Origin: Kineosporiaceae bacterium SCSIO 59966
GTDB taxonomy: Bacteria > Actinomycetota > Actinomycetes > Actinomycetales > SCSIO-59966
Length of the DNA stretch: 64,000 nt
NCBI GenBank assembly: GCA_020881835.1
Contig: CP052876.1
Span: 2,108,001-2,172,000 of the forward strand
Direction: 5' to 3'
In this document: positions 20,593 to 29,177 of the stretch, piece after piece
Numbering within the stretch: the first letter of the stretch is position 1
Layout: the number at the start of each line of letters is the position of its first letter
Made by a program: the position numbers and the translations under genes
Notes under the pieces: model-generated
What the model saw: the letters and a program-made list of their open reading frames with translations, nothing else
Told to the model about the DNA's origin: nothing
Database searches by the model: none

Positions 20593-22328
20593 GAGCGGGC
20601 CTCCTGGACGGCCTTGCCGTCGGCACGCAGCCGGTCGCCGGCCGCCGGGTCGACCCCAGCGGCGTCCAGGAGTCGCTCGAGGCGCGAGCGCTCGGCGTCG
20701 AGCAGCGCGTCGACCCGGGCCAACAGGTCGCGGCGGGCAGTCGCGGCCAGAGTGCGCACCGCCTGGTCGCCGAAGATCGCCTCGAGCAGGCGCTGGGCGA
20801 GTGCCGCGCTCCCGCCGGCGATGGCGACCTCGCCGCCGGTGAGGCCGCCGGTGCCGGCGAACACGACGAGCATGAGGACGACGGCGAGGGCGTTGACGCC
20901 GACCGAGAGCACCCGGGCCCGGGTGCGTCGCCCCTGTCCCTCGTGTCGGACCAGGTCGAGGACGAACCGCTGCCAGTCCCGGACGGCGCGCTCGATCCGC
21001 TCGTCGACGTCGGCGGGCACGCGGGTGATGTCGCGCTCGGTGGAGGCGGTCGCGAGCAGGGCGGTCCCGGCCGGGCGGGCCCGCCAGCGCAGGGCGGCGC
21101 GCTCGGCGGCCTCCTCGGCCTGGGCCCGCACGAGGGAGTGCACCCCGGACTGCAGGGCACGGCCGAGCGGTTCGGCGGGCGAGGGCCGGCCGCGGACGAC
21201 GGCGACGACCCGGTCGCGGAAGCGGCCGACCGCCGACTCCAGTCCGCGGAAGAACTCCCCGGTGCCGACGAACTCCTGCCAGCGGGCGAGCACCTCCCCG
21301 CGCAGCAGGGTGCCGTCGGACAGCGCCCTCTCCAGCTCGCGGTCGGCCTCGGCGTACGCGCTGCGCAGGTCCTTGCGCAGCGCGGCGTCCTCGGTCGCCT
21401 GCCGGTCGGCGTCCTCCGCGAGGGCGGGCACCCGGGTCGCGAGCGAGTCCAGGGCTCCGCCGAGGGTCCGCCGGACGACGACCTGCCGGGACCGCGCGTC
21501 AGCGGCCAGTCCGGTGAGCCAGGTCCGAAGCGGAGCGATCACGGCGTCGGGGAGCAGGCCGCCGGTCGTCGTGGTCTCCGGCACGGTGAACACCGGCGCG
21601 GTGGCGAGCCCGCCGTCCCGGAGCATCTGCGCGAGGTCGGTGCGCACCTCGTTCATCGCCCCGGGCGGGACGCGGTTCAGGACGACGGCCACGCTGGTCC
21701 CGCGCTCGGCGGCGGTGCGCAGCAGGTCCCACGGGACGGCGTCGGCGTAGCGGGCAGCGGTGGTGACGAACAGCCACAGGTCGGCGGCGCCGAGCAGCTG
21801 AGCGGCGAGCTCCCGGTTCGTCTCGACGACGGAGTCGATGTCCGGGGCGTCGAGCAGGGCGAGGCCCGCCGGCAACGACTCGGAGGGGACGAGCCGCATG
21901 CCGGAGATCCGCGTCGTCCCGGAGCGGTCCGGCTCGGCCTCGTCGCCGGTGAGCCGGGCGAGGGAGGGCAGCACGCGGGAGGCCATGAACCAGCCGGCGT
22001 CGTCAGGGTGGTGGACGAGCACCGGGGAGCGGGTGGTCGGGCGCAGGACGCCGGACCGGCTGACCTCACGTCCCACGACGGAGTTGACCAGCGTCGACTT
22101 GCCGGCGCCGGTTGATCCGCCGACGACGGTCAGCAGCGGGGCCTCGATCTCCCGCAGCCGCGGGAGCAGGTAGTCCTCGAGCTGGTGGAGCATCCGGGCG
22201 CGGTCGGTGCGTGCCCGTGCGACGTCGGGCACCTCGAGGGGCAGGTCGAGGGCCTCCACGTCGTCGCGGAGGCGCTCGAGGGCGGCGAGCAGCACGTCCG
22301 GACCGCCCGCACCGTCACCGCCGCTCAC
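20589..22328 (-). CDS. Dynamin-like GTPase, first of a pair
   Basis: A protein of about 579 residues with G1 GGSTGAGKSTLVN (about residue 54), a G3-like LLDAPDID and a degenerate G4 (VVLNRVP in place of NKxD). A long helical middle region rich in Arg/Glu follows. Two closely spaced hydrophobic segments (about 480-500 and 505-525) occur before a final helical tail. This is the general plan of bacterial dynamin-like proteins: GTPase head, stalk, membrane paddle. The GTG at 22328 has GAGAGG 9 nt upstream; the ATG at 22337 and GTG at 22352 are alternatives with poorer spacing. It starts next to tRNA-Arg, which is divergent. Confidence 0.8.
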   Translation of the reverse strand: MSGGDGAGGPDVLLAALERLRDDVEALDLPLEVPDVARARTDRARMLHQLEDYLLPRLREIEAPLLTVVGGSTGAGKSTLVNSVVGREVSRSGVLRPTTRSPVLVHHPDDAGWFMASRVLPSLARLTGDEAEPDRSGTTRISGMRLVPSESLPAGLALLDAPDIDSVVETNRELAAQLLGAADLWLFVTTAARYADAVPWDLLRTAAERGTSVAVVLNRVPPGAMNEVRTDLAQMLRDGGLATAPVFTVPETTTTGGLLPDAVIAPLRTWLTGLAADARSRQVVVRRTLGGALDSLATRVPALAEDADRQATEDAALRKDLRSAYAEADRELERALSDGTLLRGEVLARWQEFVGTGEFFRGLESAVGRFRDRVVAVVRGRPSPAEPLGRALQSGVHSLVRAQAEEAAERAALRWRARPAGTALLATASTERDITRVPADVDERIERAVRDWQRFVLDLVRHEGQGRRTRARVLSVGVNALAVVLMLVVFAGTGGLTGGEVAIAGGSAALAQRLLEAIFGDQAVRTLAATARRDLLARVDALLDAERSRLERLLDAAGVDPAAGDRLRADGKAVQEARS

Positions 22329-22402
22329 GGCGCCCATCCTCTCCACCGGCACTGATCTTCACCAATCGGCGCGCCGGGGTCGGCGGTACCGTGAACCTGT
22401 AC

Positions 22403-22476
22403 GCCCTCGTAGCTCAGCTGGACAGAGCAGCGGACTTCTAATCCGCCGGTCGGAGGTTCGAGTCCTCTCGGGGGCA
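22403..22476 (+). tRNA. tRNA-Arg (anticodon TCT)
   Basis: The acceptor GCCCTCG (22403-22409) pairs with CGGGGGC (22469-22475). The D-arm GCTCAGCTGGACAGAGC is present, the anticodon stem is GCGGA/TCCGC with loop CTTCTAA (TCT at 22437-22439), and the T-arm contains GGTTCGAGTCC. The discriminator is A; CCA is not encoded. Confidence 0.97.
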
Positions 22477-22637
22477 CCGCGCCGACCTGCAGCGCCCGGC
22501 GTCGGCCCGGCGACCGTCGTCCTGACCTCCGCGAGGGCGGCTGAGAGCTCCGAAGGCTTCGGTAGCGTGCTGGCTGCGGTGGCCGTGTGACCACCGCTCC
22601 GGTCGTGACCTGCTCGGTGAGCGAACGGCGGTGAGGC

Positions 22638-23368
22638 GTGGCGGTAGTCGTGGTGGTGACCGCGTACCTGATCGGTGCCGTCCCGTTCTCGAACCTGTTC
22701 GCTCGGGGTCTGCGCCACGTCGACCTCCGCACGGTAGGGACGGGCACGGTGTCGGGGACCGGGCTGTACCGGGTGGCCGGCTTCGGACCGTTGGCGGTAG
22801 CCGGCGGACTCGACGTCGCCAAGGGCGCTCTGGCCGCGGCGCTCGCGGACGGCCGTCCAGGGCTCGGTGCGCTGGCGGGGGGCGCCGCGGTGTGCGGGCA
22901 CTGCTGGTCGGTCTTCCTGCGCGGGGCCGGCGGGCGGGGGATCTCGCCCGCGATGGGCGCCCTCGCGGTGCTGGCGTGGCCGGGGGCGGTGGTGCTGGCG
23001 GTCGGCTCGCCGCCGGCCGGCTGGCGCGCGAGACGGGTCTCGGTGCGTTCCTCGCGGATCTCGCGCTGGTACCGGTCCTGGCGCTGACCCATGGCCTGAA
23101 CGGGGTGGCGGCGGGGGTGGCAGTGCTGGTGCCCATGCTCGCCAAGCGCCTCACCGGTAACGCGCCGCCCCCGGGGACGTCTCGTGGGCGGGTGCTGGTG
23201 AGCCGCCTCTTGTTCGACGCGGACGAGCACCCACCGAGAGCCAGCGGGTCACCGCCGGTGGTCCCCGGTGGGTCCGTGGCCACCACGGGCGGTGCGGACG
23301 CCGACCGCGACCCGGGCGGTGGCGGCCACGACGACGGTACCGGCACCGGCGAGCACCAACCGGGCTGA
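22638..23368 (+). pseudogene. PlsY-like acyltransferase with a frameshift
   Basis: The frame starting at the GTG 22638 encodes the N-terminal two thirds of a PlsY-type membrane protein: AYLIGAVPFSNLFARGLRHV, a conserved GTGTVSGTGLYRVAGFGPL block, DVAKGALAAALADG, and GGRGISPAMG (PlsY motif 3). Around 23000-23030 the membrane protein continues only in another frame (RLARETGLGAFL, then LVPVLALTHGLNGVAAGVAVLVPML and a hydrophilic tail to 23368), as expected after loss of one base. Without correction the product would stop at 23087. PlsY acylates glycerol-3-phosphate from acyl-phosphate; here motif 1 (normally SxNxGxTN) is replaced by TVSGTG, so this belongs to a divergent subgroup. It faces the MFS gene and overlaps it by 120 bp. 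A sequencing error is the main alternative to a real mutation. Confidence 0.75.
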
Positions 23369-24526
23369 CGCGACCGTGCCCACCCCGGCCACCTCGACGT
23401 CCGGGACGACGTCGGCGGCGGCGCCGGTGGCGAGAGCCGCCACCCCGAGGGAGAGGCGGATCGCGACGTGGAACACCGTGAAGGCGAGGACCCGGTCGTC
23501 GCCCTCCAAGGCCGACTGCAGGAAGCTGATGCCGCCCACCAGGCCGTAGGCGACACTGCCGCCGAGGACGAGGGCCGCCAGGTAGGCCAGCGGCAGACTC
23601 GGCAGGACGCTGATGGCGATGATGCTCAGTCCGGCGACGGCGATCCCGTCGCGCGCCCAGCGGAGCTGCGGTGAACCGCCTCGTGTCTGGACCACCAGCA
23701 CGCCCAGGACGGCCCCCACGCCGAAAGCAGCAATGAGCAGGCCGAACGCCGCCTGGCTCGCTCCGAGCACGTCCTGCACCAGCACGATGCCCACCGAGAA
23801 CAGGGCACCGAGGCCGAGGGACGCCCCGACGGCGGCGGGGAGCACGGCGGGCACGATGCCGATGTCCAGGGCGTCGCGCAGGCGCGTCCGGGGTTCCTCC
23901 TCGGCTGCGGGCCGTCTGTCCGGCAGATGCCTGATCTGGGACACGAGGAGGAAGGACACCAGGAACGTGGCGGCGTCGACCCAGAACACCAGCGAGTAGC
24001 TGTCTGCCAGCGGGACCGAGTCCCCGCCGAATGCGGTGACTGCGGAGAATGCGGCGGCACCCAGCGGGATCATGGCGTAGGAGGACCCCAGGATCAGCCC
24101 GTTGGCCGCAGGGAGGTGGTGTTCCTGCACGATGTAGGGCACGGACGCGTCGCGGGCCGGCAGGAACACCAGGCTGGCCACCTCGAGCGCGAACGCCAGG
24201 GCGTAGAGCCACCCCAGCGTGCCGACGAACGGGATGGCCGCCACCACGCCGGCGCGCAGCAGGTCCATGGCGAGCATCGTGCGACGGGCCGCCCAGCGCG
24301 AGCTGACCCTCGCTGCGATCGGACCGGCCACGATGCCGGGCAGTAGCCGTACGGCCAGGACGCCGGCGACGGCGGTCGTCGATCCGGTCAGGTCGAGTGC
24401 CAGCGCCATGAACGCCGTGGTCGCCATCCAGTCCCCGAGACCCGAGACGGCCTGGCCGGCCAACAGCCTCGTGTAGTCGTTACGCCCCAGCAGCGGCGAC
24501 CCCGGCCCCGCTACAGCCTCAGCCAC
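23249..24526 (-). CDS. MFS transporter (MFS_3/EntS-like)
   Basis: A 425-residue transporter with about 12 predicted membrane helices. It begins with NDYTRLLAGQAVSGLGDWM, a hallmark of the EntS/MFS_3 exporter branch, and carries the central cytoplasmic loop RHLPDRRPAAEEEPRTRLRD (about residue 205). The substrate cannot be read. It follows the alpha/beta hydrolase by 39 bp on the same strand and is the last gene of the FakB-FakA-hydrolase run. An MFS member, LplT, moves lysophospholipids for the Aas acyltransferase in enterobacteria, so a lipid substrate is an attractive but unproven idea here. Confidence 0.85.
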   Translation of the reverse strand: MAEAVAGPGSPLLGRNDYTRLLAGQAVSGLGDWMATTAFMALALDLTGSTTAVAGVLAVRLLPGIVAGPIAARVSSRWAARRTMLAMDLLRAGVVAAIPFVGTLGWLYALAFALEVASLVFLPARDASVPYIVQEHHLPAANGLILGSSYAMIPLGAAAFSAVTAFGGDSVPLADSYSLVFWVDAATFLVSFLLVSQIRHLPDRRPAAEEEPRTRLRDALDIGIVPAVLPAAVGASLGLGALFSVGIVLVQDVLGASQAAFGLLIAAFGVGAVLGVLVVQTRGGSPQLRWARDGIAVAGLSIIAISVLPSLPLAYLAALVLGGSVAYGLVGGISFLQSALEGDDRVLAFTVFHVAIRLSLGVAALATGAAADVVPDVEVAGVGTVASARLVLAGAGTVVVAATARVAVGVRTARGGHGPTGDHRR

Positions 24527-24565
24527 GTCGGGACCGGTGGTCGTGACGACCCGCAGACCGGTCGC

Positions 24566-25384
24566 TCACACCGGTGTCGCAGCCGCCGCGAGCGTCCAGC
24601 GCACAGCGGCGGAGATCGCGGTGCGGGCCTGAGGGTCGAAGGCGTGGCCCATCCGGTCGACGAGGACCAGCTGGCGGGGCTCACCAGCCGCCGCGTACAG
24701 CAGACGAGCGGCTCTCGGACGCATGACGTGGTCGAGCATGCCGTGCAGCACCGTGACCGGCATCGTGAGCCGCGACACCAGCACATGGGGCGGCTCCGGC
24801 GAGGCCCAGTGCGGGGAGACCCGCACTGAGGCGTGGCGGGCGAGGAACCAGCGCCCCACCCGGGTGCGGACCTGCAGGGCGCTGAGCGCCCCGATCACCG
24901 TGAACGGCAGCCGCCACTGGGCGGGGGCGCTCACCGCCACGACACCGCGGACGGCGTCGTCGGCCCCGTCCGAGGCGGCGTACCGGAGCGCCGCGACGGC
25001 ACCCATCGACGCGCCGACCAGGACCACTTGGGGATGCTGCAACCGAGCCAGGGCGACGGCGGCGGCCACGTCGTGGCGCTCGTCGTCACCCATCGTGCAC
25101 CAGCCCTCCGAGGCGCCGTGGCCCCGCCCGTCGTAGGTGACCACCGCGAATCCCTCGTCGGCCAGGACGTCAGCCTGGGCAAGGACCTCCGGATGCTGCC
25201 CGGTGGCGGTGAAGCCGTGCACGAGCACCACGGCGGCACGTGGTGCTCCGGCCGGCTGGCGCACGTACGCGGCAAGGCGAAGACGGTCGGCGGTGTGGAG
25301 AACCTCGCGGCGCCATCCCGGGCCGAGGTCAGGGACGGCGTCGAGCAGCGACGGAGTACGCGACGTCTCGCTCTGCGGTGTCAT
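24566..25384 (-). CDS. Alpha/beta hydrolase, probable lipase/lysophospholipase type
   Basis: A 272-residue soluble hydrolase. The oxyanion region is VVLVHGFTATGQHP, the nucleophile Ser sits in GASMGA (about residue 128), the Asp in LHGMLDHVMRP, and the His in DRMGHAFDP (about 252). The GHGASEGWCTMGDDERHD block resembles monoacylglycerol lipases and cap-containing esterases. The ATG at 25384 has GGAG at good spacing, which means the gene overlaps the end of the FakA-like gene by 56 bp. The cluster context (fatty acid kinase, fatty acid-binding protein, PlsY-like gene) suggests it releases fatty acids from lipids; this is inferred. Confidence 0.85.
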   Translation of the reverse strand: MTPQSETSRTPSLLDAVPDLGPGWRREVLHTADRLRLAAYVRQPAGAPRAAVVLVHGFTATGQHPEVLAQADVLADEGFAVVTYDGRGHGASEGWCTMGDDERHDVAAAVALARLQHPQVVLVGASMGAVAALRYAASDGADDAVRGVVAVSAPAQWRLPFTVIGALSALQVRTRVGRWFLARHASVRVSPHWASPEPPHVLVSRLTMPVTVLHGMLDHVMRPRAARLLYAAAGEPRQLVLVDRMGHAFDPQARTAISAAVRWTLAAAATPV

Positions 25385-26969
25385 GGGTCTCCACGACGAC
25401 GGAGGGGAACAGGCTCTGGACATGGTCGCGCAACGCCTCAACATCGTGCCGCTCGCCCAATGACCCGCGCAACACGGCGACGCTCTCGAGGAGGTCGCCG
25501 GTCCCCCCGTCGATGGACTCCACGAGCTCGTCGATCGCGAGGACAGCAGCGTCCAGCGGATCACGTGCGGCGAGGGCGAAGGGCGGGCGGTGACCTCGTG
25601 CCACCCAGTCGCCGGGTACCACGTCGTGGCCGTCGACCGACGATGACCGGATGACGGGCAGGACCTCCGCCCAGTAGACGCGGCCGATGACCTCGCTCAT
25701 CCGCTCCGCCACCTCCGCGGCCCGGCGCCCGGCGTCGAACGAACGCATCGCTGCCAGGCCTTCCACCATCGAGGCGGCAGGGACCACCACGGCAGGGCGT
25801 CGGGCCTCGAGCACCGCTCGGCGCGCCACGCCGATCGTGGGACCGTCGTCGGGCAGGACGACGACCTCCTCGGCCCCGGTCCGGTCGACCGCGTCGATGA
25901 TCTCCCCGCCCGAGGGTCGTGCGCCGCGCCCCCCGGCGACGACCGCGCTGGCACCCAGCATCTCGAAGAGGTGGGCGAGCTGATCGGTGGCTGCCACCGC
26001 AACCGCTGCCGTGGTCGCGGTCGCCGCGTGGCGGTGCGAGGAGCGTCGGGCCGCCACCTGCCCGTGCAGATCCGTGACCTCGACGTCGCGGATCGTGCCG
26101 AGGTCCTCGGCGAGAGCACGCGCCGCTTCGGGGTCGTCGGTGTGCAGGTGGGCACGCCACCGACCGGCGTCGCCGACCACGACCAGCGAGTCGCCCCGTC
26201 CCGCCCAGAGCCGGCGAAGCTCCTCCACGGCGGGGGTCTCGGCGTCCAGAACCACCACGAGCTCGTAGCGCGGCCCGGCCACGTCCTCATGACGCCGTGG
26301 GGGGCTCGCGGCCGCACCGGCCGGCGCCGACGACTTGGGAGGCGGCGGCGCACGGTGGGGCAGCTCTCCGCCGAGGGCGGCCACCAGCGCATCGAGCCAC
26401 AGCGCGTAACCCGCCCCTCCAGCATCGACCACGCCGGCTTCGTCGAGGGCCGGCAGCAGGGTCGGCGTGCGAGCCAGCGACTGCCACGCCTCGTCGGCCG
26501 CTGCGCGGGCCACGTCCAGCTCGCTGCCGCCCGCCGCGGCGCGCTCGGTGGCGGCACGCGCCGCGTCATCGGCGACGGTGAGGATGGTGCCCTCGACCGG
26601 GTCGCTGACGGCCTCCCGTGCCATGCGGGCCGCCTCACGCAGCGCGGCCGCGACGCCGTCGCCGTGCCGCTGGGGGGAGAGCGCACCGGTGAACCCACGC
26701 AGGGCCTCGGCCAGGACAATGCCGGAGTTCCCCCGAGCGCCACGGACCGCCGCCGCGCCGAGCCGGGATGCCAGCGCGTCGAGGTCGCCGTCACTGGAGG
26801 AGACGTCGATCGCGGCGAGATCAGCCACCGTGCTCAGCAGGTTCGAGCCGGTGTCCCCGTCAGGCACCGGGAAGACGTTCAGCTCGTCGAGACGCCCGCG
26901 GTACGTGGCGAGCAGCGTGCGGTACGTCGAGAGTGCGGCTGCGACGACCGCGCCGGAGATCGCGGTCAT
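25329..26969 (-). CDS. Fatty acid kinase-like protein (DAK2/FakA)
   Basis: A 546-residue protein with the DhaL/DAK2 ATP-binding domain at the N-terminus: ELNVFPVPDGDTGSN (Asp ligands for Mg-ATP, about residue 30-44) and RGARGNSGIVLAEALRGF. A middle domain and a DegV-related C-terminal domain follow. This is the FakA plan (about 550 residues), in which the kinase phosphorylates fatty acid held by FakB to give acyl-phosphate for PlsX/PlsY. Its ATG overlaps the stop of the DegV-type gene by 4 bp (ATGA), so kinase and binding protein are probably made in step. The older annotation, dihydroxyacetone kinase-like, is less likely because no DhaK partner is present. Confidence 0.9.
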   Translation of the reverse strand: MTAISGAVVAAALSTYRTLLATYRGRLDELNVFPVPDGDTGSNLLSTVADLAAIDVSSSDGDLDALASRLGAAAVRGARGNSGIVLAEALRGFTGALSPQRHGDGVAAALREAARMAREAVSDPVEGTILTVADDAARAATERAAAGGSELDVARAAADEAWQSLARTPTLLPALDEAGVVDAGGAGYALWLDALVAALGGELPHRAPPPPKSSAPAGAAASPPRRHEDVAGPRYELVVVLDAETPAVEELRRLWAGRGDSLVVVGDAGRWRAHLHTDDPEAARALAEDLGTIRDVEVTDLHGQVAARRSSHRHAATATTAAVAVAATDQLAHLFEMLGASAVVAGGRGARPSGGEIIDAVDRTGAEEVVVLPDDGPTIGVARRAVLEARRPAVVVPAASMVEGLAAMRSFDAGRRAAEVAERMSEVIGRVYWAEVLPVIRSSSVDGHDVVPGDWVARGHRPPFALAARDPLDAAVLAIDELVESIDGGTGDLLESVAVLRGSLGERHDVEALRDHVQSLFPSVVVETHDTAERDVAYSVAARRRP

Positions 26970-27850
26970 CGCGCCACGGGCGGGAGAGGTGCCTGGGCGG
27001 GGAACGCGCCGTAGGCGAGCCCCACGGCACCAGGACCGGTGTGCGCGCCCATCACCGGAGTGAACGGCACCACGTCGACCGGCCGGCGCAGCCCCACCCC
27101 GTCGAAGCGGGCCGCCAGGGTGGCCGCATCCTCCGGGGCGTTGGCGTGGGTGACGACGACCTCGAGGCCTGCGGCTCCCTGGCCGGCGCGTCGTACCAGC
27201 TCGACCATCCGGTCGAACCCGGCGTCCATCCGCCGTACGACGCCGCTCCCGCCGACCTCTCCTCCGCGCAGACAGACCAACGGCCTGATGCCCAGCCGGT
27301 CCCCGGCGAAGCCTCGCAACCGTCCCACCCGGCCGCCCCGGCGCAGGTAGGTCAACGTAGGGATCACCGCGTACAGCACCACACGGTCTCTGATCTGCTC
27401 CACCGCGGCGACTGCCTCGGCCGCCGGTGCCCCGGAGGCGACGAGCTCCGCGCAGTAGCGCACCAGGATGCCCTCCGCCGCCGCCGCGGTGCCGGTGTCG
27501 ATGACGTGCACCGGCACCTCGAGGTCGGCGGTACCTGCCACGGCCGCCTCGTGCGCCGCTGACAGACTGGCCGCGAGCGTGAGCACGATGAGCTCGTCGG
27601 CCCCAGCGGCGAGGGCACGACGGCACGCCTGCTCGTAGGCATCGGGCGACGGCGCCGACGTGGTCGGCACCACCTCGTCAGCGACCATGCGGCGGTAGAA
27701 GTCCTCGGCGGACAGGTCGGCTCCGTCGAGGAACTCCTCGGTACCGAACCGGACCGGCAAGGGCACCACCTCGATGCCGAGGCGCTGCACGTCGGCCGCT
27801 GGGACCGTCGCGACACTCTCCGTCACGATCCCCACCCGCGAGGTACCCAT
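26966..27850 (-). CDS. DegV family fatty acid-binding protein (FakB-like)
   Basis: A 294-residue soluble protein. DegV/FakB landmarks are visible: RVGIVTESVATVPAADVQ, the TSAPSPDAYEQA segment (about residue 64), LTLAASLSAAHEAA, VIDTGTAAAAEG, TLTYLRRGGRVG (about 166) and a C-terminal GAHTGPGAVGLAYG. FakB proteins bind a single fatty acid and present it to FakA. It is the first gene of the minus-strand run and is coupled to the FakA-like gene. The ATG at 27850 is preceded by TACGGT with 7-nt spacing. Confidence 0.92.
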   Translation of the reverse strand: MGTSRVGIVTESVATVPAADVQRLGIEVVPLPVRFGTEEFLDGADLSAEDFYRRMVADEVVPTTSAPSPDAYEQACRRALAAGADELIVLTLAASLSAAHEAAVAGTADLEVPVHVIDTGTAAAAEGILVRYCAELVASGAPAAEAVAAVEQIRDRVVLYAVIPTLTYLRRGGRVGRLRGFAGDRLGIRPLVCLRGGEVGGSGVVRRMDAGFDRMVELVRRAGQGAAGLEVVVTHANAPEDAATLAARFDGVGLRRPVDVVPFTPVMGAHTGPGAVGLAYGAFPAQAPLPPVAR

Positions 27851-27857
27851 GGCGGGT

Positions 27858-27863
27858 ACCGTA
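27858..27863 (-). promoter_or_regulatory. -10 hexamer TACGGT for the DegV/FakA operon
   Basis: On the minus strand TACGGT is followed by 7 nt and the ATG at 27850; no ribosome-binding site fits between them. Confidence 0.5.
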
Positions 27864-27955
27864 GCCGCCCCGCACCACGCAACGGCCGCAGCGTGGGCCG
27901 GGTCAACTGCTCGGCAGGCTCACGCCACCAACGGGCCTGGGCAGACCCCAGTCTG

Positions 27956-29119
27956 TCAGCGGGTGACCCGCTGCGGCAGGAACCGGGTCCGGGTGTGCCA
28001 GAGGGTGTGCAGGATCCGCCGCTCGGTCTCGGCGGCGTCCGCGGGGGCGGTGCCGTGCGCGACCCGCTCGCGCAGGAAGGCCAGCTCGGTGGCCAGCTCC
28101 TGGAAGTCCCGCATGGCGACCCGCGCGTCCTCCCCCAGGGTGCGGTGCGCCCAGGACCGCGCCGCCGCCCGTTCCGGGAGCGAGGCCAGCATCCGCACCT
28201 CTCCCGGGGTCAGCCAGCCGGTCGCCGCGTAGACGCCGAGGTGCCGGGCGACGAGCCGACCCTCGCGGCGGCGGGCCAGCACGGCCAGGAGAATCGCGGC
28301 CCCGAACAGCGGCACCTGGACGAGGACGTAGCCGACGACGAACCCGGACAGCGAGCTGATCGCGGCGAGGTTCCACAGGCCGTGCAGCACGACGGCGACG
28401 ACCCAGCCGAGTGGGACGGTGAGCCACCAGGCACCCCCCCGCCGGGTGGCGAGCCCGACTCCCACGCCGATCGCCATCGTGAACAGCGGGTGCGCGAACG
28501 GGGAGAACACTGCCCGGACGACGAAGACGGTGGCGGCCCCGCTGGCGCCGCCCTCGACGAACGCCGTCCCCAGGTACAGGACGTTCTCGATGAAGGCGAA
28601 GCCGATGCCGACCAGGCCGGCGTAGACGATGCCGTCGACGACGCCGTCGAACTCTCGCCGGCGCAGCAGCCACACCGCGAGCACCCCGAGGCCCTTGGCG
28701 CCCTCCTCGACGAACGGAGCGACGAGCACCGCCGCCCACGTGGGGTCTCCGCCGGCGGCGGCGATCACCTCCATGGAGGCGGTGTTGAGCACGAGGGCGA
28801 CGAGCGTGGCGACAGCCGCTCCCCAGCCGAACGCGACCACCAGCAGCTCGGGCGGCTCGGCCTCGTAGCGGTCCAGCCAGAGGAACACCGCGACGACCGG
28901 GACGACGGGCAGGACGGCGAGCACGAGACCGACGACGAGCCCCTGAGGGCCGGTCGCGGTGCTGACCGCCAGGACGGTGAGCAGGCCGGCGAGTCCGAGC
29001 AGGACGACGACGGCGACGACGGCCGCCCAGCGCGCCAACCGGACCCGCCACGGCACGACCGGGTGCTGCGGCACCGGCGGGCGGTACGGCTGGGTGGCGC
29101 CGGGCGGCGTCGACGACAT
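27956..29119 (-). CDS. PrsW family intramembrane metalloprotease
   Basis: A 387-residue membrane protein with a Pro-rich N-terminal 25 residues and roughly eight hydrophobic segments between residues 25 and 290. The glutamyl-protease motifs of PrsW are present: the VEEGAKGLGVL block (about residue 132-142) and AFIENVLYLG (about 178), followed by FSPFAHPLFTM, the third motif. PrsW of Bacillus cleaves an anti-sigma factor; the target here is unknown. The C-terminal 100 residues are soluble and helical. The ATG at 29119 follows TACCCT at 7 nt. Confidence 0.9.
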   Translation of the reverse strand: MSSTPPGATQPYRPPVPQHPVVPWRVRLARWAAVVAVVVLLGLAGLLTVLAVSTATGPQGLVVGLVLAVLPVVPVVAVFLWLDRYEAEPPELLVVAFGWGAAVATLVALVLNTASMEVIAAAGGDPTWAAVLVAPFVEEGAKGLGVLAVWLLRRREFDGVVDGIVYAGLVGIGFAFIENVLYLGTAFVEGGASGAATVFVVRAVFSPFAHPLFTMAIGVGVGLATRRGGAWWLTVPLGWVVAVVLHGLWNLAAISSLSGFVVGYVLVQVPLFGAAILLAVLARRREGRLVARHLGVYAATGWLTPGEVRMLASLPERAAARSWAHRTLGEDARVAMRDFQELATELAFLRERVAHGTAPADAAETERRILHTLWHTRTRFLPQRVTR

Positions 29120-29126
29120 GGCCGGG

Positions 29127-29132
29127 AGGGTA
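29127..29132 (-). promoter_or_regulatory. -10 hexamer TACCCT for the PrsW gene
   Basis: On the minus strand TACCCT ends 7 nt before the ATG at 29119; a TACGCT for the divergent small membrane protein lies 32 bp away at 29165. Confidence 0.5.
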
Positions 29133-29164
29133 GCGACGTCCCACCCCTGGAGGGGACCGGCTTC

Positions 29165-29170
29165 TACGCT
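29165..29170 (+). promoter_or_regulatory. -10 hexamer TACGCT for the small membrane protein
   Basis: TACGCT ends 7 nt before the GTG at 29178. Confidence 0.45.
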
Positions 29171-29177
29171 GCCAGGC

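Noticed and set aside
22638-23087. Programmed ribosomal frameshift in the PlsY-like gene
   Set aside because: No slippery heptamer or downstream pseudoknot was evident; mutation or sequencing error is simpler.
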